Assembly (NCBI GenBank): GCA_046329435.1
Contig: JAXLUR010000005.1
Coordinates: 124,001-188,000, forward strand
DNA from: M3007 sp046329435
Lineage (GTDB): Bacteria > Bacteroidota > Bacteroidia > Chitinophagales > Saprospiraceae
Reading direction: 5' to 3'
Length of the DNA stretch: 64,000 bases
In this document: in pieces, positions 63,530-64,000 of the stretch
How positions within the stretch are numbered: position 1 is the stretch's first letter
Layout: each line of letters opens with the position of its first letter
Position numbers and translations under genes: made by a program
Notes under the pieces: generated by a model
The model's database searches: none
What the model was told of the DNA's origin: nothing
What the model saw: only the letters and a program-made list of their open reading frames with translations

Positions 63530-64000
63530 ATGGAAAGAATCAGTGTTTTCGATATTTTCAAAATCGGAATCGGCCCTTCGAGCTCGCATACGATGGGCCC
63601 CTGGCGTGCCGCCCAGCGCTTCGTCCGTGAAATCGCGGAAAAAGGCCGGCTGAACGATCTGGCCGAAGTGCAGGTCGATCTTTACGGCTCGCTGGCCAAA
63701 ACCGGAAAGGGCCACGGCACCGACCTGGCCGTCATCCTCGGCCTCAACGGCGACGACCCGGTGACCATCCCCGTCGATCAGGTGCACCCCACCCTCGAAC
63801 GCATCAACCATTCGAAAAGCCTGCTGCTCGGCGGGCAAACACCCATCCGCTTCGACCCCGACCAGCACATCCGTTTTCATTTCGAAACCAGCCTGCCCTA
63901 TCACGCCAACGGGCTCACTTTTCACGCATTCTACCGCGACGACACGGGCGAAAGCCAGACCTATTATTCCGTCGGAGGAGGCTTTGTGGTGAAAGAAGGC
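63530..64000 (+). CDS. sdaA: L-serine ammonia-lyase, 3' partial
   Basis: The gene starts at ATG 63530 and runs off the window after 157 codons. MERISVFDIFKIGIGPSSSH is the typical start of iron-sulfur L-serine dehydratase, followed by TMGPWRAAQRFV and VQVDLYGSLAKTGKGHGTDL. This is the N-terminal beta domain; the 4Fe-4S-binding alpha domain lies outside. It converts L-serine to pyruvate and ammonia. Upstream is the secreted helical protein, which is probably unrelated. Confidence 0.93.
   Translation, partial: MERISVFDIFKIGIGPSSSHTMGPWRAAQRFVREIAEKGRLNDLAEVQVDLYGSLAKTGKGHGTDLAVILGLNGDDPVTIPVDQVHPTLERINHSKSLLLGGQTPIRFDPDQHIRFHFETSLPYHANGLTFHAFYRDDTGESQTYYSVGGGFVVKEG

Overview
The window reads as chromosome of a Bacteroidota bacterium, most likely from the Saprospiria-like part of the phylum. 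The reasons are several proteins ending in type IX secretion (T9SS) sorting domains of both kinds (type A, and the type B 'gliding motility-associated' C-terminus), TonB-dependent receptors with carboxypeptidase-regulatory-like N-termini, relatives of the T9SS motor proteins GldL and GldM, an ECF sigma/anti-sigma/beta-strand-repeat trio, and promoters of the Bacteroidota form TTTG-N19..21-TAnnTTTG. Most of the sequence is GC-rich; 23.6-28.3 kb and parts of the first gene are visibly AT-rich.

Layout. 1-11.2 kb: the end of a T9SS cargo gene, a TonB-dependent receptor, and a minus-strand set that looks like one lipid or lipoprotein export system (LolA-like carrier, two FtsX-type permeases, LolD-like ATPase, outer-membrane barrel). 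That set is split by an oppositely oriented EAD11-domain gene carrying an in-frame stop. 11.4-17.5 kb: a giant secreted protein with 18 Ig/PKD-like repeats. 17.6-23.6 kb: a NadM-Nudix fusion, topoisomerase IV subunit B, a TPR-linked adenylate/guanylate cyclase, and three small minus-strand genes (two TfoX-like, one DUF1569).

23.6-28.3 kb is an AT-rich accessory island: an unknown membrane protein, an IS1595-family transposase convergent with a membrane-protein passenger, and a 56-residue ORF plus an EcoRI-type adenine methyltransferase separated by a clean IS5-family insertion. 28.3-37.4 kb: a GNAT acetyltransferase, a miniature GldM-like/GldL-like pair, a two-lipoyl-domain E2 acyltransferase, an unusual protein read here as ACT-ACT-TIR, an esterase and membrane or lipoproteins.

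37.4-52 kb is minus-strand envelope and secretion genes: an M14-like hydrolase, two paralogous T9SS type A proteins, DUF4097-like protein/anti-sigma/ECF sigma, a lipoprotein and a second giant T9SS type B protein. 52-64 kb: a NADAR protein with an unrecognised operon partner, a DUF6265/beta-barrel protein, RNase H, a membrane-bound AraC regulator with a TonB-dependent receptor, a PAP2/haloperoxidase-like lipoprotein with an outer-membrane protein, OsmC, an MGMT-like protein and the start of L-serine ammonia-lyase.

The best candidates for undescribed biology are the ACT-ACT-TIR-like protein, the small-ORF/EcoRI-type methylase pair, the mini GldL/GldM pair, the EAD11 gene inside an exporter locus, and the NADAR operon. 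All functional calls rest on reading motifs by eye; no database search was run.
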